A stretch of DNA of 64,000 bases from Aestuariimicrobium ganziense (GCF_015352975.1 NZ_JACYIZ010000008.1:1-64000); one strand, 5' to 3'; counted from the first letter of the stretch, positions 9,760-18,422 are shown. Numbers and translations: made by a program. Notes: a model not told the origin generated them from the sequence alone.

Positions 9760-10782
9760 ATGGCGTTCTTCGACAAGCCCCTCGACGAGTTGCAGACCTA
9801 CTGGCCCGAGGTCAACGAACCCTCCGACTTCGAGGACTTCTGGCGCGCAACCATCGCCGAGGCCCGCAAGCACGACCTCGACGTGCGCCGTGAGAAGGTC
9901 GACAGCCCGCTGGCCAATGTCGAGATCCACGACATCACCTTCGCCGGCTACGGCGGCCACGACATCCGCGCCTGGCTGTACCTGCCGGTGGGGGCCTCTG
10001 GTCCGCTGCCGACCGTGCTGGAGTACCACGGCTACTCCGGTGGACGAGGGATGCCGCTGAACACGCTGTGGGCCTCGGCCGGCTACGCCCACCTGTCGAT
10101 GGACACCCGTGGCCAGGGCTGGAGCCAGGCCTCCGACCGGCCCCGCACCCTCGACCCCGAGGCCGGCGGCGGCCAGCCCGGCACGATGACCCAGGGCATC
10201 GACGACAAGGACAGCTACTTCTACCGCCGGGTGTTCACCGACGCCTTCCGACTGCTCGAGGTGGCCCGGGAGATCGACGAGGTCGACACCGACAAGATCT
10301 TCGTGCGTGGTGGTTCGCAGGGCGGTGGCATCACCATCGCCGTCGCCGGCCTGGCCGGGCTGCTCGACGTGCCGCTGGCCGGTGCCACTCCCGACGTGCC
10401 TTTCCTGTGCCACTTCGACCGGGCGATCACGCTGACCGACGCCTATCCCTACAAGGAGATCTCTGACCACCTCAAGGGTCGTCCGGGTGAGGTCGAGCAG
10501 GTGCTCACCACGCTGGGCTACCACGACGGGGTGAACTTCGCCCGCCGCGCCTCCTGCCCGACCCTGTTCTCGGTGGCACTGATGGACCAGATCTGCCCGC
10601 CCAGCACCGTCTATGCCGCGTTCAACGCCTGGGGTGACCCCGACCAGCAGATCAACGTCTACTCCCACAACGGGCACGAGGGCGGGCGAGAGGTGCAGAC
10701 CTGGGCCCAGCTGGTCTGGATGAAGGAGCGCCTCGAGGCCCCACGCGGGCGCAAGCGACCCCGCCGCGGACTGCGCCGTTGA
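9760..10782 (+). CDS. acetyl xylan esterase / cephalosporin-C deacetylase family
   Basis: The 340-residue alpha/beta-hydrolase matches the AXE1 (carbohydrate esterase 7) family, which removes acetyl groups from xylo-oligosaccharides and cephalosporin C. The nucleophile Ser186 lies in GGSQGGG. The acid is in ALMDQICPPST and the histidine in NGHEGG. The oxyanion-side motif RGQGWS (TRGQGWSQASD) is also present. No signal peptide is seen, so it acts on imported acetylated sugars. The ATG at 9760 is chosen over an upstream GTG because it follows the TAGAAT box and begins with the family's usual N-terminus. Confidence 0.9.
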   Translation: MAFFDKPLDELQTYWPEVNEPSDFEDFWRATIAEARKHDLDVRREKVDSPLANVEIHDITFAGYGGHDIRAWLYLPVGASGPLPTVLEYHGYSGGRGMPLNTLWASAGYAHLSMDTRGQGWSQASDRPRTLDPEAGGGQPGTMTQGIDDKDSYFYRRVFTDAFRLLEVAREIDEVDTDKIFVRGGSQGGGITIAVAGLAGLLDVPLAGATPDVPFLCHFDRAITLTDAYPYKEISDHLKGRPGEVEQVLTTLGYHDGVNFARRASCPTLFSVALMDQICPPSTVYAAFNAWGDPDQQINVYSHNGHEGGREVQTWAQLVWMKERLEAPRGRKRPRRGLRR

Positions 10783-10793
10783 GTCGTCGCCTT

Positions 10794-10824
10794 CAGGGCG
10801 CCTGCGTCAGCTGACGCCGCCCTG
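10794..10824. terminator. GC-rich hairpin between convergent genes
   Basis: CAGGGCG...CGCCGCCCTG forms an imperfect stem around an internal 12-bp palindrome (CGTCAGCTGACG). It lies between the esterase 3' end and the 3' end of the decarboxylase operon, the right place for a bidirectional terminator, but there is no T run. Confidence 0.4.
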
Positions 10825-10867
10825 GCTGCGGACGACGTGGCTGCGGACGACGTGGCTGCGGACGACC
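10823..10867. repeat. 15-bp tandem repeat, 3 copies
   Basis: Three head-to-tail copies of TGGCTGCGGACGACG occupy the space just before the stop codon side of the decarboxylase beta-subunit gene. The last copy differs by one base at its end. It is a third example in this window of a short array next to a gene 3' end. Confidence 0.85.
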
Positions 10868-10871
10868 GGGC

Positions 10872-11993
10872 TCAGGCGGCGCCCATCAGCGCCAGCAGCA
10901 CGCCACCGGCGACCACCGAGGCGACCTGACCTGCGGCGTTGGCACCCATCGCGTGCATCAGCACGAAGTTGTCGAAGTTCTCGCGCGAGGCTTCCTTCTG
11001 GACGACGCGCGCGGCCATCGGGAAGGCCGAGATGCCGGCGGCACCGATCAGCGGGTTGAACTTGCCCTTGCTGAACACGTTGAGTAGCTTGCCGAACATG
11101 ACGCCGGCGGCGGTGTCGAGCACGAAGGCGATCAGGCCCAGCCCCATGATGAACAGGGTGGCCGGACGCAGGAACCGCTCGCCCATCATCGTCGAGCCGA
11201 TGGCCAGGCCCAGGAACAGGGTGACCACGTTGGCCAGTTCGTTCGAGGCGGCCCCGGTGAGCCGCTCGACGACCTTCGACTCGCGCATCAGGTTGCCCAG
11301 CATCAGCATGCCGATCAGTGGGGTGGCGAACGGCACCAGGATCGAGACCACCAGGGTGACGATGATCGGGAACAGCAGGCGGGTGCGCTGGCTGATCTCG
11401 CGCGAGGAGTAGGGCATCCGGATCGCCCGCTCCTTCTTGGTGGTGAGCAGTCGCATCACCGGGGGCATGATCAGCGGCACCAGCGACATGTAGCTGTAGG
11501 CGGCGACGGTGATCGGGGCCAGCAGTTCGGGGGCCAGCTTGTTCGACACGTAGATCGAGGTGGGCCCGTCGATCGCGCCGATGATGCCGATCGAGGCCGC
11601 CTGCGGCTGGCTGAAGCCCAGGGCCAGGGCGAGCAGCAGGGTGAGGAAGATGCCGAACTGGCCGGCAGCGCCCAGCAGCACCATCTTGGGGTTCTCGAGC
11701 AGCGGCCCGAAGTCGGTCATCGCGCCGATGCCGATGAAGATCAGCAGCGGGAACAGTTCGTTCTCGACGCCCATGTTGTAGAGCGTGGTCAGCGCCCCGT
11801 GCTCGCCGACCAGCGGCGACAGTGGGATGTTGGCCAGGATCGCGCCGGCGCCGATCGGCAGCAGCAGCAGCGGCTCGTACTCCTTGGCGATGGCCAGCCA
11901 GATCAGCAGCAGGCCGATGGCCATCATCACCATCGACTGCCAGGAGAGGTTGTTGACTCCGTCCAGTAGCAGGCGGAGGGTTTCGGAGTTCAT
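10872..11993 (-). CDS. mmdB: sodium-pumping decarboxylase beta subunit (MmdB/OadB/GcdB)
   Basis: This 373-residue integral membrane protein is the carboxybiotin decarboxylase of Na+-translocating decarboxylases. It releases CO2 from carboxybiotin and uses the energy to export Na+. The conserved GAIDGPTSIY motif with the essential Asp of helix IV, the GSTMMGERFL segment and the C-terminal GANAAGQVASVVAGG region are intact. Its ATG overlaps the TGA of the biotin-carrier gene by one base (TGATG), so translation is coupled. Length is in the family range of 370-430. Confidence 0.94.
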   Translation of the reverse strand: MNSETLRLLLDGVNNLSWQSMVMMAIGLLLIWLAIAKEYEPLLLLPIGAGAILANIPLSPLVGEHGALTTLYNMGVENELFPLLIFIGIGAMTDFGPLLENPKMVLLGAAGQFGIFLTLLLALALGFSQPQAASIGIIGAIDGPTSIYVSNKLAPELLAPITVAAYSYMSLVPLIMPPVMRLLTTKKERAIRMPYSSREISQRTRLLFPIIVTLVVSILVPFATPLIGMLMLGNLMRESKVVERLTGAASNELANVVTLFLGLAIGSTMMGERFLRPATLFIMGLGLIAFVLDTAAGVMFGKLLNVFSKGKFNPLIGAAGISAFPMAARVVQKEASRENFDNFVLMHAMGANAAGQVASVVAGGVLLALMGAA

Positions 11994-12526
11994 CAGCTCT
12001 CCTCGAAGCGGACCAGCGCCTCGCCGTACTTCACCTGGGCACCCTCGGCCACGTAGATCTCGTCCACGGTGCCGTCTCGCGGCGACTTCAGCTCGTTCTT
12101 CATCTTCATCGCCTCGAGCACCATCAAGGTCTGGCCACGGCTGACCACCTCACCGACGCTGGTGCGGATCTCGAGCACCACACCGGGCATCGGGGCGGTG
12201 AGCCGGTCTGCACGTCCCGATGCGGGCGGTCCACCGACCGGACGAGCAGGCCCACCCGGCACCGGTGCCACGGCAGGAGCACCCGAGGTCGGCGGCGCGC
12301 TGACCGGTGCCGCGGGTGCGGCGGCGGGGGCTCCGGCTGCTGATGCCGCGGCGCTGCGGCGCACCTCGACGGTCGGGGCGATGGCGGCGTGCGCGAGGCC
12401 TCGGTGGTCGTCCAGCCGCACGTCGAGAGTGCGTCCGTCGACCTGCACGCGGTAGGTGTCGGCGGTGAGTTCCTCGACGTCTATCACCCTCGTCGACGAG
12501 TTCACGGTGACGGTGTAGCGGCGCAT
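11993..12526 (-). CDS. mmdC: biotin carrier subunit of the decarboxylase
   Basis: The 177-residue protein has an N-terminal segment (MRRYTVTVNSSTRVIDVEEL) like the 1.3S transcarboxylase subunit, an Ala/Pro-rich flexible linker (about 60-105) and a C-terminal biotinyl domain. The biotin-accepting lysine is about residue 141 in EAMKMKNE. It shuttles the carboxyl group from the carboxyltransferase to the membrane beta subunit. The start overlaps the preceding stop by one base (TAATG). The long Pro/Ala linker is typical of sodium-pump carriers. Confidence 0.95.
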   Translation of the reverse strand: MRRYTVTVNSSTRVIDVEELTADTYRVQVDGRTLDVRLDDHRGLAHAAIAPTVEVRRSAAASAAGAPAAAPAAPVSAPPTSGAPAVAPVPGGPARPVGGPPASGRADRLTAPMPGVVLEIRTSVGEVVSRGQTLMVLEAMKMKNELKSPRDGTVDEIYVAEGAQVKYGEALVRFEES

Positions 12527-12987
12527 TACCTTCTCCTCCAGGGGGTGTTCTGCAGGCCGCGTCCGACGGCCACCCAGCGGCTGGCCCACAGTTGCGACCC
12601 CGGTGCGTTGGCGCGCATCTCGGGGGCTGCCTGCTTGCGGCGCACGTCGGCATGCTTGATGACCGCGATCGCGATCGCGGCGATGGTGTCGTCGTCCAGC
12701 CCGTCAGGGTCGGCGATGGTGACCGTCGGTGAGGCCGGCGCGGCGGCAACCGGCTTCGGTGCCGGCGCCTGGGCGACGGCTGCGGCCTCGGCGCGGGCCG
12801 CGCGCCTGGCTGCCCACTCGTCCCCGCGGGCGATCAGGTGCAGCAGCGCCCACAGCAACGCCAGCAGCCCGAACACGACCGACATGCCGACACCGGTCAT
12901 CATCAGGCCCCAGCCCCAGTCCATTTCCAGCGGGGCCATCTCGAGGGGAGCCAGTTCCAGGGGAACGGGGATCTCGAACAGGTTCAT
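12526..12987 (-). CDS. OadG/MmdD-like small membrane subunit
   Basis: The 153-residue protein occupies the position of the gamma/delta subunit that links the carboxyltransferase to the membrane part. It has one N-terminal membrane helix (about 25-47, WGLMMTGVGMSVVFGLLALLWALLHLI), then a charged Ala/Pro-rich region. The C-terminal part, DDDTIAAIAIAVIKHADVRRK, resembles the family's tail and ends near a WRRR-rich segment. The first 20 residues repeat PLE(L/M)AP three times, which is unusual. Start ATG 12987 is chosen because it removes a Cys/Arg-rich shadow extension that overlaps the upstream gene. Confidence 0.82.
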   Translation of the reverse strand: MNLFEIPVPLELAPLEMAPLEMDWGWGLMMTGVGMSVVFGLLALLWALLHLIARGDEWAARRAARAEAAAVAQAPAPKPVAAAPASPTVTIADPDGLDDDTIAAIAIAVIKHADVRRKQAAPEMRANAPGSQLWASRWVAVGRGLQNTPWRRR

Positions 12988-13003
12988 GGTCGCGTCGTCC
13001 TCG

Positions 13004-14548
13004 TCACACCGGGAACAGGCCGTGCTTCTTGGGCACGCCGGTCTGCACCTTGGTCCGCAACACCTCGAGCGCACGGATCAACCGCGGACGGGTCTCGCGA
13101 GGCTCGATCACCTCATCGATCTGGCCCACGTTGGCGGCCTCGTAGGGGTTGTAGAACTTCTGCTTGTAGTCGGCGATGAACGTGGCCTCTTCGGCCGCCG
13201 GGTCGTCCGCCTCGGCGATCGCGCGCCGGTGCAGCAACCGGGCCGCACCCTCGGCGCCCATCACCGCGATCTGCGCCGACGGCCAGGCCAGCGCCACGTC
13301 GTTGTTCATCTGCTTCGACGACAGCGCCACGTACGAACCACCCATCGCCTTGCGGGTGACGATCGAGATCTTGGGCACCGTGGCCTGGCAGTAGGCGTAG
13401 ATGATCTTGGCGCCGTGGCGGATGACGCCGTTGTACTCCTGCTCGACGCCGGGCAGGTAGCCGGGGCAGTCGACGAAGGTCACCAGCGGAATGTTGTAGG
13501 CGTCGCAGACGGTGATGTGGCGGGCGATCTTGTCAGAGGCGTTGATGTCGAGGCAGCCCGACATCACCGACGGCTGGTTGGCGATGATGCCCACCGAGTG
13601 CCCGCCCAGCCTGGCGAACCCGACGATCGCGTTGCCGGCGTAGTGGGCGTGCACCTCGAGGAACGAGTCGGTGTCGAAGATCAGCCCGATCACGTCGCGC
13701 ATGTCGTAAGCGAGGTTGTCGTCGCCGGGGACGATGGTGTTGAGGGCGTCCTCCATGCGGTCGGGGTTGTCCATCGAGACGATCTCGGGGGCGTCCTCGT
13801 TGTTGTTCTGCGGCAGGTACGACAACAGCGTCTTGGTCATCCGCAGGGCCGAGTGCTCGTCCTCGGCCAGGAACTGGGCGACGCCGGAGTTGGTGTTGTG
13901 CACCCACGCGCCACCGAGTTGTTCGGCCGAGACCTCTTCGCCGGTGACGGTCTTGATGATGTCGGGGCCGGTCAAGAACATCGCCGAGGTCTTGTCGACC
14001 ATGACGGTGAAGTCGGTGAGCGCGGGGCTGTAGACCGCACCACCGGCGCAAGGGCCCATGATCAGCGAGATCTGCGGGATCACGCCCGAGGCCTGCACGT
14101 TGCGGAAGAACACCTCGCCGTAAGCGGCCAGCGAGCGCACACCCTCCTGCACCCGGGCGCCGCCGGAGTCGTTGAGCCCGATCAGCGGGATGCCCGAGGC
14201 GATCGCCAGGTCCTGAATGCGCGAGATCTTGTTCGACTGCACCTCTGAGAACGAGCCACCCAGCACGGTGAAGTCCTGGGCGTAGACCGCGACCCGGCGT
14301 CCGTTCACCTTGCCGAAGCCGGTGATGATGCCGTCACCGGGATAGGTCGAGGCGTCGGAGCCGAAGTCGGAGTTCTGGCTGGTGGCCAGGGCGCCCAGTT
14401 CCTGGAAGGAGGCCTCGTCCAGCAGCAGGGCGAGCCGCTCCCGGGCGGTCATCTTCCCCTTGGCGTGCTGGGCCTCGATGCGCTTGGGCCCGCCTCCGGC
14501 GAGCGCCTGATCGCGCTTGACCCGCAACGTCGACAGCTGGTCCGCCAT
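13004..14548 (-). CDS. mmdA: carboxyltransferase (methylmalonyl-CoA decarboxylase alpha / 12S-like)
   Basis: The 514-residue protein (start MADQLSTLR; an ATG 13 codons upstream at 14587 is also possible) belongs to the biotin-dependent carboxyltransferase family with two crotonase-like domains. It has the 12S transcarboxylase hallmarks DSGGARVQEGV, GPCAGGAVYSPALTDF, NQPSVMSGCLDINASDK and CPGYLPGVEQEYNGVIRHGAK, and ends KHGLFPV. As first gene of mmdA-oadG-mmdC-mmdB it should move CO2 from (S)-methylmalonyl-CoA to biotin, giving propionyl-CoA. Substrate choice is inferred from closeness to methylmalonyl/propionyl enzymes; malonyl-CoA cannot be excluded. Transcription is away from the gamma-glutamyltransferase gene. 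Confidence 0.9.
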   Translation of the reverse strand: MADQLSTLRVKRDQALAGGGPKRIEAQHAKGKMTARERLALLLDEASFQELGALATSQNSDFGSDASTYPGDGIITGFGKVNGRRVAVYAQDFTVLGGSFSEVQSNKISRIQDLAIASGIPLIGLNDSGGARVQEGVRSLAAYGEVFFRNVQASGVIPQISLIMGPCAGGAVYSPALTDFTVMVDKTSAMFLTGPDIIKTVTGEEVSAEQLGGAWVHNTNSGVAQFLAEDEHSALRMTKTLLSYLPQNNNEDAPEIVSMDNPDRMEDALNTIVPGDDNLAYDMRDVIGLIFDTDSFLEVHAHYAGNAIVGFARLGGHSVGIIANQPSVMSGCLDINASDKIARHITVCDAYNIPLVTFVDCPGYLPGVEQEYNGVIRHGAKIIYAYCQATVPKISIVTRKAMGGSYVALSSKQMNNDVALAWPSAQIAVMGAEGAARLLHRRAIAEADDPAAEEATFIADYKQKFYNPYEAANVGQIDEVIEPRETRPRLIRALEVLRTKVQTGVPKKHGLFPV

Positions 14549-14684
14549 GGTTCCCCGTTCCGGTGGCTGTGCTTGCCCGGACGTCATCGTCCGGTGTTCT
14601 GGAAACTAGCAAAGCCGGTTGTGGCCGCCGACAGCGCCCCCGGCTCGACCCGCGCCGATCGCCACCGAGTGGTTGAGTGGTGCC

Positions 14685-16520
14685 ATGACCACCACGCGCC
14701 CCACCCTGTCAGGCGACTTCGCCATGGTCTCGTCGACCCACCACCTGGCCACCGCCTCGGGAATGTCGGTGCTCGAGCGTGGTGGCAATGCCGTCGATGC
14801 GGCGGTGGCCACGGCGTTCACGCTGCACGTCGTCGAGCCGCACCTCAACGGACCCGGTGGCGATGCGCCGATCATCCTCAGCCTGCCCGGTGAGGACGAG
14901 CCGAGGGTGCTCTCGGGCCAGGGCTGGGCACCGGCGGGGGCGACGGCTGCCGCCTACCGTGACCTGGGGCTCGACCTGGTGCCCGGTACGGGTCCGCTGG
15001 CGGCTCCGGTGCCCGGTGCCGTGCCGGCCTGGCTCGTCCTGCTGCGCGACCACGGCACCTGGCGGCTGCGCGACGTGCTCGAGTACGCCATCGGACTGGC
15101 CGAGCGTGGGCACCATCCGCTGCCGCAGGTCACCCGCACGGTCGAGTCGGTGCGGGAGCTGTTCACCGAGCACTGGACGAGCTCTGCCGAGGTCTACCTG
15201 CCCCATGGACGAGCGGTCACCCCGGACGAGCGGCTGTGCAACCCGGTGCTGGCGGCCACCTGGCAGCGGCTGCTGGACGAGGCCGAGGCGGTCGGCCCTG
15301 ACCGGGAGGCCCAGATCGACGCGGCGCTGCACTGCTGGAGCCAGGGCTTCATCGGTGAGGCGTTGGTCGCTGCCGCCGGACGGCTGGCGATGGATTCGTC
15401 CGGGTCAGCGCACTCGGGTTTCCTGAGCGGCGACGACCTCGTCGAGTGGCAGCCGGCCTGGGAGCGGCCGGTGAGCGCCTCGTGGGGGCCCTGGACGGTG
15501 CACAAGTGCGGACCGTGGTCACAGGGCCCAGTGTTCACCCAGCAACTCGACCTGCTGGGTGGAGTGGCGCCCGGTGAGCTCTCGACGCTGCCGTCAGGTG
15601 ACTTCGACGCCGAAACGGTGCACCGCATCGTCGAGGGCGCCAAGCTGGCCTTCGCCGACCGCGAGGCCTGGTACGGCGACGGCGCCGACATCGGCTGGCT
15701 GGCCGACGCCGACCTCGTGGCCGCGCGTGGGGCGCTGGTGGGGGAGTCGTCGTCGCTGGAGTTCAGGCCCAGCGTGGTCGACGGACGGGAGCTGCGTCTG
15801 GCCGGCCACGTCGAGCGGTTGCTGGCCGGTGGGGTCTCGCGCGACCGCGTGGCGGGCGCGGGTGAGCCGACCGTGCAGACCCACGCCGACCCGGTGCCTG
15901 GGGCCGATGGCACGATGCCCGGTGACACCTGCCACCTCGACGTGGTCGACGCCTCGGGGATGATGGTCGCCGCGACCCCCTCGGGCGGCTGGCTGCAGTC
16001 GAACCCGGTTGTCCCCGAACTCGGCTTCCCGCTCGGCACCAGGCTGCAGATGATGTGGCTGGACGACGACCTGCCCAACTCACTGGTGCCGAGGCGTCGT
16101 CCCCGCACGACCCTGACCCCGAGCCTGGCCTGCTTCGAGGGACGCCCGACGATCGCCTTCGGCACCCCCGGCGGTGACCAGCAGGACCAGTGGAGCTTCC
16201 ACCTGTTCGCCCGGCTGGCCAACGACTTCGACCGCACCGGGCGACTGGACCTGCAGCAGGCGATCGATGCCCCGAACTGGCACACCGAGCAGGTGGTCGG
16301 GTCGTTCTGGCCCAGGGAGTGGATCCCCAACCAGGTGGTGGTCGAGGCGCAGACGGACGAGTCGGTGGTCTCCGGTCTGCGCTCGCGCGGCCACGACGTG
16401 GTGGTGGCCCCGGCCTGGACCGAGGGCCGGCTGTGCGCGGTGGCCAGGCATCCCCGCACCGGACAGTTGCTCGCCGGCGCCACGCCCAGGGGAGTGCAGG
16501 CCTACGCCGCAGGGCGGTGA
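14685..16520 (+). CDS. gamma-glutamyltransferase family protein
   Basis: The 611-residue protein belongs to the Ntn-hydrolase gamma-glutamyltranspeptidase family. The large-subunit start GDFAMVSSTHHLATASGMSVLERGGNAVDAAVA and the small-subunit nucleophile at Thr415 (GDTCHLDVVD) are present, as is the glycine-rich STPSGG-like loop (ATPSGGWLQSN). Known members cleave gamma-glutamyl bonds, for example in glutathione, or act as cephalosporin acylases. No signal peptide is evident, unlike the classical periplasmic enzyme, so an intracellular role with another gamma-glutamyl substrate is likely. Start ATG 14685 removes a Pro-rich shadow extension. Confidence 0.87.
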   Translation: MTTTRPTLSGDFAMVSSTHHLATASGMSVLERGGNAVDAAVATAFTLHVVEPHLNGPGGDAPIILSLPGEDEPRVLSGQGWAPAGATAAAYRDLGLDLVPGTGPLAAPVPGAVPAWLVLLRDHGTWRLRDVLEYAIGLAERGHHPLPQVTRTVESVRELFTEHWTSSAEVYLPHGRAVTPDERLCNPVLAATWQRLLDEAEAVGPDREAQIDAALHCWSQGFIGEALVAAAGRLAMDSSGSAHSGFLSGDDLVEWQPAWERPVSASWGPWTVHKCGPWSQGPVFTQQLDLLGGVAPGELSTLPSGDFDAETVHRIVEGAKLAFADREAWYGDGADIGWLADADLVAARGALVGESSSLEFRPSVVDGRELRLAGHVERLLAGGVSRDRVAGAGEPTVQTHADPVPGADGTMPGDTCHLDVVDASGMMVAATPSGGWLQSNPVVPELGFPLGTRLQMMWLDDDLPNSLVPRRRPRTTLTPSLACFEGRPTIAFGTPGGDQQDQWSFHLFARLANDFDRTGRLDLQQAIDAPNWHTEQVVGSFWPREWIPNQVVVEAQTDESVVSGLRSRGHDVVVAPAWTEGRLCAVARHPRTGQLLAGATPRGVQAYAAGR

Positions 16521-16536
16521 GCGGAACGGTCTGGGT

Positions 16537-16570
16537 GGTCGAGTAGGAGCGCCTGCGACGTGTCGAGACC
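16537..16570. repeat. GGTCGAG...GTGTCGAGACC dispersed palindrome
   Basis: A 34-bp imperfect palindrome starting GGTCGAGTAGGAGCG and ending GTGTCGAGACC lies in the gap between the transferase and DUF1707 genes. It belongs to a dispersed family common between genes of many actinobacteria; further copies are at 17332, 21613, 29896, 35569 and 35687. Confidence 0.85.
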
Positions 16571-16657
16571 GCTCATGCACGAGGGGGGACTCGCCCGCCA
16601 CCGATCTCCACCCCATGGCGGATTCGCGACGAGCCCCGATCACGACAGACTGGAACC

Positions 16658-17317
16658 ATGAGCGACGACAGGCACCTGCGGGTCGGCACCGCCCAGCGCG
16701 AGCACGCCCTCGAGCTCGTCCGCGAGGCAGCCGCCGATGGACGACTCGAGTACACCGAGCTGGATTCCCGGGTGGCGCGAGCGCTCGGCGCGGTCACCCG
16801 GGACGACCTGGCCATGGTGCTCGACGACCTGGTGCCGTCGGCCGACCTCGACCAGGTGCTCGGTGAGTCCCCGGCGCTCGGCGAGGGCCCGGGCTACCGG
16901 TGGGAGCGGCCGCTGGTGATCACCTCGGCCGTCGGCCAGACCCGGTTCGGTGGCGACTGGCTGGTTCCGCCCTTCCTCGAGGTGCACGCCAAGTGGAACC
17001 AGGCCAAGCTCGACTTCACCCACGCCCGCTCGGCGGGCCAGCTGATCGACCTGGTGCTGGTCGGTGGCTACGGCACCCTCGTCCTGATCGTCCCCGAGGG
17101 CTGGGGTGTGGACGTGTCGGCGGTGATGGCCGACCAGTCGTCCACGGTGACCAGTTCGGTGCCCACCCGCCCGACTGCTGGGCATCCCCGGATCGTGGTG
17201 CGTGGGCGCACCAGTTCGGGAGTGCGGGTGCGCCCGGCGTCGCGCTTCGACAAGTGGCAGGGGCGGCGCAAGCCCGCTCAGCCGCCGCCAGTTCCCCGCG
17301 CGGCGATCGAGGCCTGA
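16658..17317 (+). CDS. DUF1707 domain protein
   Basis: The 219-residue protein begins with a DUF1707 domain (LRVGTAQREHALELVREAAADGRL, residues 7-60), a short helical domain found in actinobacterial proteins often fused to membrane or cell-wall-active modules. The rest is a beta-rich region (about 85-190) resembling DUF4097/LiaF-like repeats (YGTLVLIVPEGWGVDVS), with no membrane helix. The function is unknown. The ATG is preceded by CAGACT with a 6-nt gap, so the mRNA is probably leaderless. The C-terminus is basic and Pro-rich. Confidence 0.8.
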   Translation: MSDDRHLRVGTAQREHALELVREAAADGRLEYTELDSRVARALGAVTRDDLAMVLDDLVPSADLDQVLGESPALGEGPGYRWERPLVITSAVGQTRFGGDWLVPPFLEVHAKWNQAKLDFTHARSAGQLIDLVLVGGYGTLVLIVPEGWGVDVSAVMADQSSTVTSSVPTRPTAGHPRIVVRGRTSSGVRVRPASRFDKWQGRRKPAQPPPVPRAAIEA

Positions 17318-17331
17318 GCGAATCCCTGGGG

Positions 17332-17367
17332 GGTCGAGCAGGAGCGCTCGCGCGACGTGTCGAGACG
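17332..17367. repeat. GGTCGAG...GTGTCGAGAC dispersed palindrome
   Basis: A second copy of the same family in the gap between the 3' ends of the convergent DUF1707 and methyltransferase genes: GGTCGAGCAGGAGCGCTCGC, then GCGACGTGTCGAGAC. It may serve as a bidirectional terminator. Confidence 0.8.
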
Positions 17368-17379
17368 GCTGCGGGCGGA

Positions 17380-18417
17380 TCAGACCGGCTTGGTCGCCAC
17401 CATCAGGTCGCGGTTGATCGAGGAGTCGACCCGGTGAGCGAAGCCCAGCCAGGCGTCTCCGGTGCACACCTCGAGCCCGGCCTTCTCGAGCATCTCAGCG
17501 AGCGCCTCGCGAGTCAGCCCGTGGGTGTTCCACGACAGTCCGAGCGCCCCTCCGGCGCGCAACTGCCGTGACCAGACCGGGATCGCCTCGCCCAACAACC
17601 CCGCCGGAGACCGGTCGCGCTTGCCGGACACCCCGCGCACATCGGTCGACGATCCGTGCACCACGCCATAGGGGGCATCGGCCACGATCGCGTCGAAGCG
17701 CTTCTTGCCCCACAGCTTGGCCGAATCGCGGGTGTCGCCGGTGAACACGCCCATGGTCAGCGTGGGACGATCGGGCAGCCGCAGTTCGCCCTCGAACTTG
17801 CGTCCCAGGCTCTTGCCCTCGCGGCGCACCGGGACGAGGTCGGCGTTGTGCTTGAGGCGCTTGCGGCGAAGCCAGGTCTTGGCGTAGGCGCTCAACTGCT
17901 CCACCGACTTGGCGTCGCCCTCGACCCCGAAGCCGTGGTGGCCGAGCATCCACGCGGTGAACAGGGTGGTGCCTCGTCCGGCCAGAGGGTCGAGCACATC
18001 CAGCGGACGACCTTGCGCCTCAGTCCTGACCCGCGCCAGCGTCACGTTCAGCAGCAGCCGGGTGAACTGTTCGTTGGTCTTGCCGGGGTACTTGGGGATG
18101 GTGACCAGGTCGTCGTCCAGCCAGTCGACCTCGGGCAACGCGATCGGACGCAGCAACTCATCGTCCCCAGATCCGTCGTCGTCCCCGACCCGCTCGAACA
18201 GGGCCAGCCTCGCCGACTGGGTGGCCAACACCGCCAGCGCGGCCTCGTCCAACCCGTCGGCCTCGAACCCGAGGTGGACGACGCCGGCGATCGTGGTGGG
18301 CGCGACTTCGCGGGCGAAGGCGGCCGTCAGCGCCAGTTCGGACGCGGTGAGGGCAGCAGATTCCCCGGCGTAGACGCGGTTGGCGGCGGGGGCGAGCAGC
18401 AGGCTGTAGCGGGGCAC
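17380..18417 (-). CDS. SAM-dependent RNA methyltransferase (Trm11/THUMP-type MTase fold)
   Basis: The 345-residue protein has an actinobacteria-type N-terminal domain (about 1-120) and a class I methyltransferase domain. The SAM-binding motif is VLDPLAGRGTTLFTAWMLG (about 150-168). The catalytic motif IV reads VADAPYGVVHG, where the usual N2-guanine or DNA-adenine enzymes have DPPY or DPPYG. The overall layout resembles tRNA guanine-N2 methyltransferases (TrmG10/Trm11 group), but the target is not proven. It follows the pyrophosphatase gene by 5 bases and is probably cotranscribed with it. Confidence 0.75.
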   Translation of the reverse strand: MPRYSLLLAPAANRVYAGESAALTASELALTAAFAREVAPTTIAGVVHLGFEADGLDEAALAVLATQSARLALFERVGDDDGSGDDELLRPIALPEVDWLDDDLVTIPKYPGKTNEQFTRLLLNVTLARVRTEAQGRPLDVLDPLAGRGTTLFTAWMLGHHGFGVEGDAKSVEQLSAYAKTWLRRKRLKHNADLVPVRREGKSLGRKFEGELRLPDRPTLTMGVFTGDTRDSAKLWGKKRFDAIVADAPYGVVHGSSTDVRGVSGKRDRSPAGLLGEAIPVWSRQLRAGGALGLSWNTHGLTREALAEMLEKAGLEVCTGDAWLGFAHRVDSSINRDLMVATKPV

Positions 18418-18422
18418 GGAAC

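Noticed and set aside
9253..10677. 474-aa minus-strand frame covering sixA and the esterase
   Set aside because: It crosses two real genes in a different frame; only the SixA frame at 9183-9698 shows catalytic motifs.
12389..14248. 619-aa open frame opposite the decarboxylase operon
   Set aside because: It is antisense to mmdA and the small subunit and has no recognisable domain.
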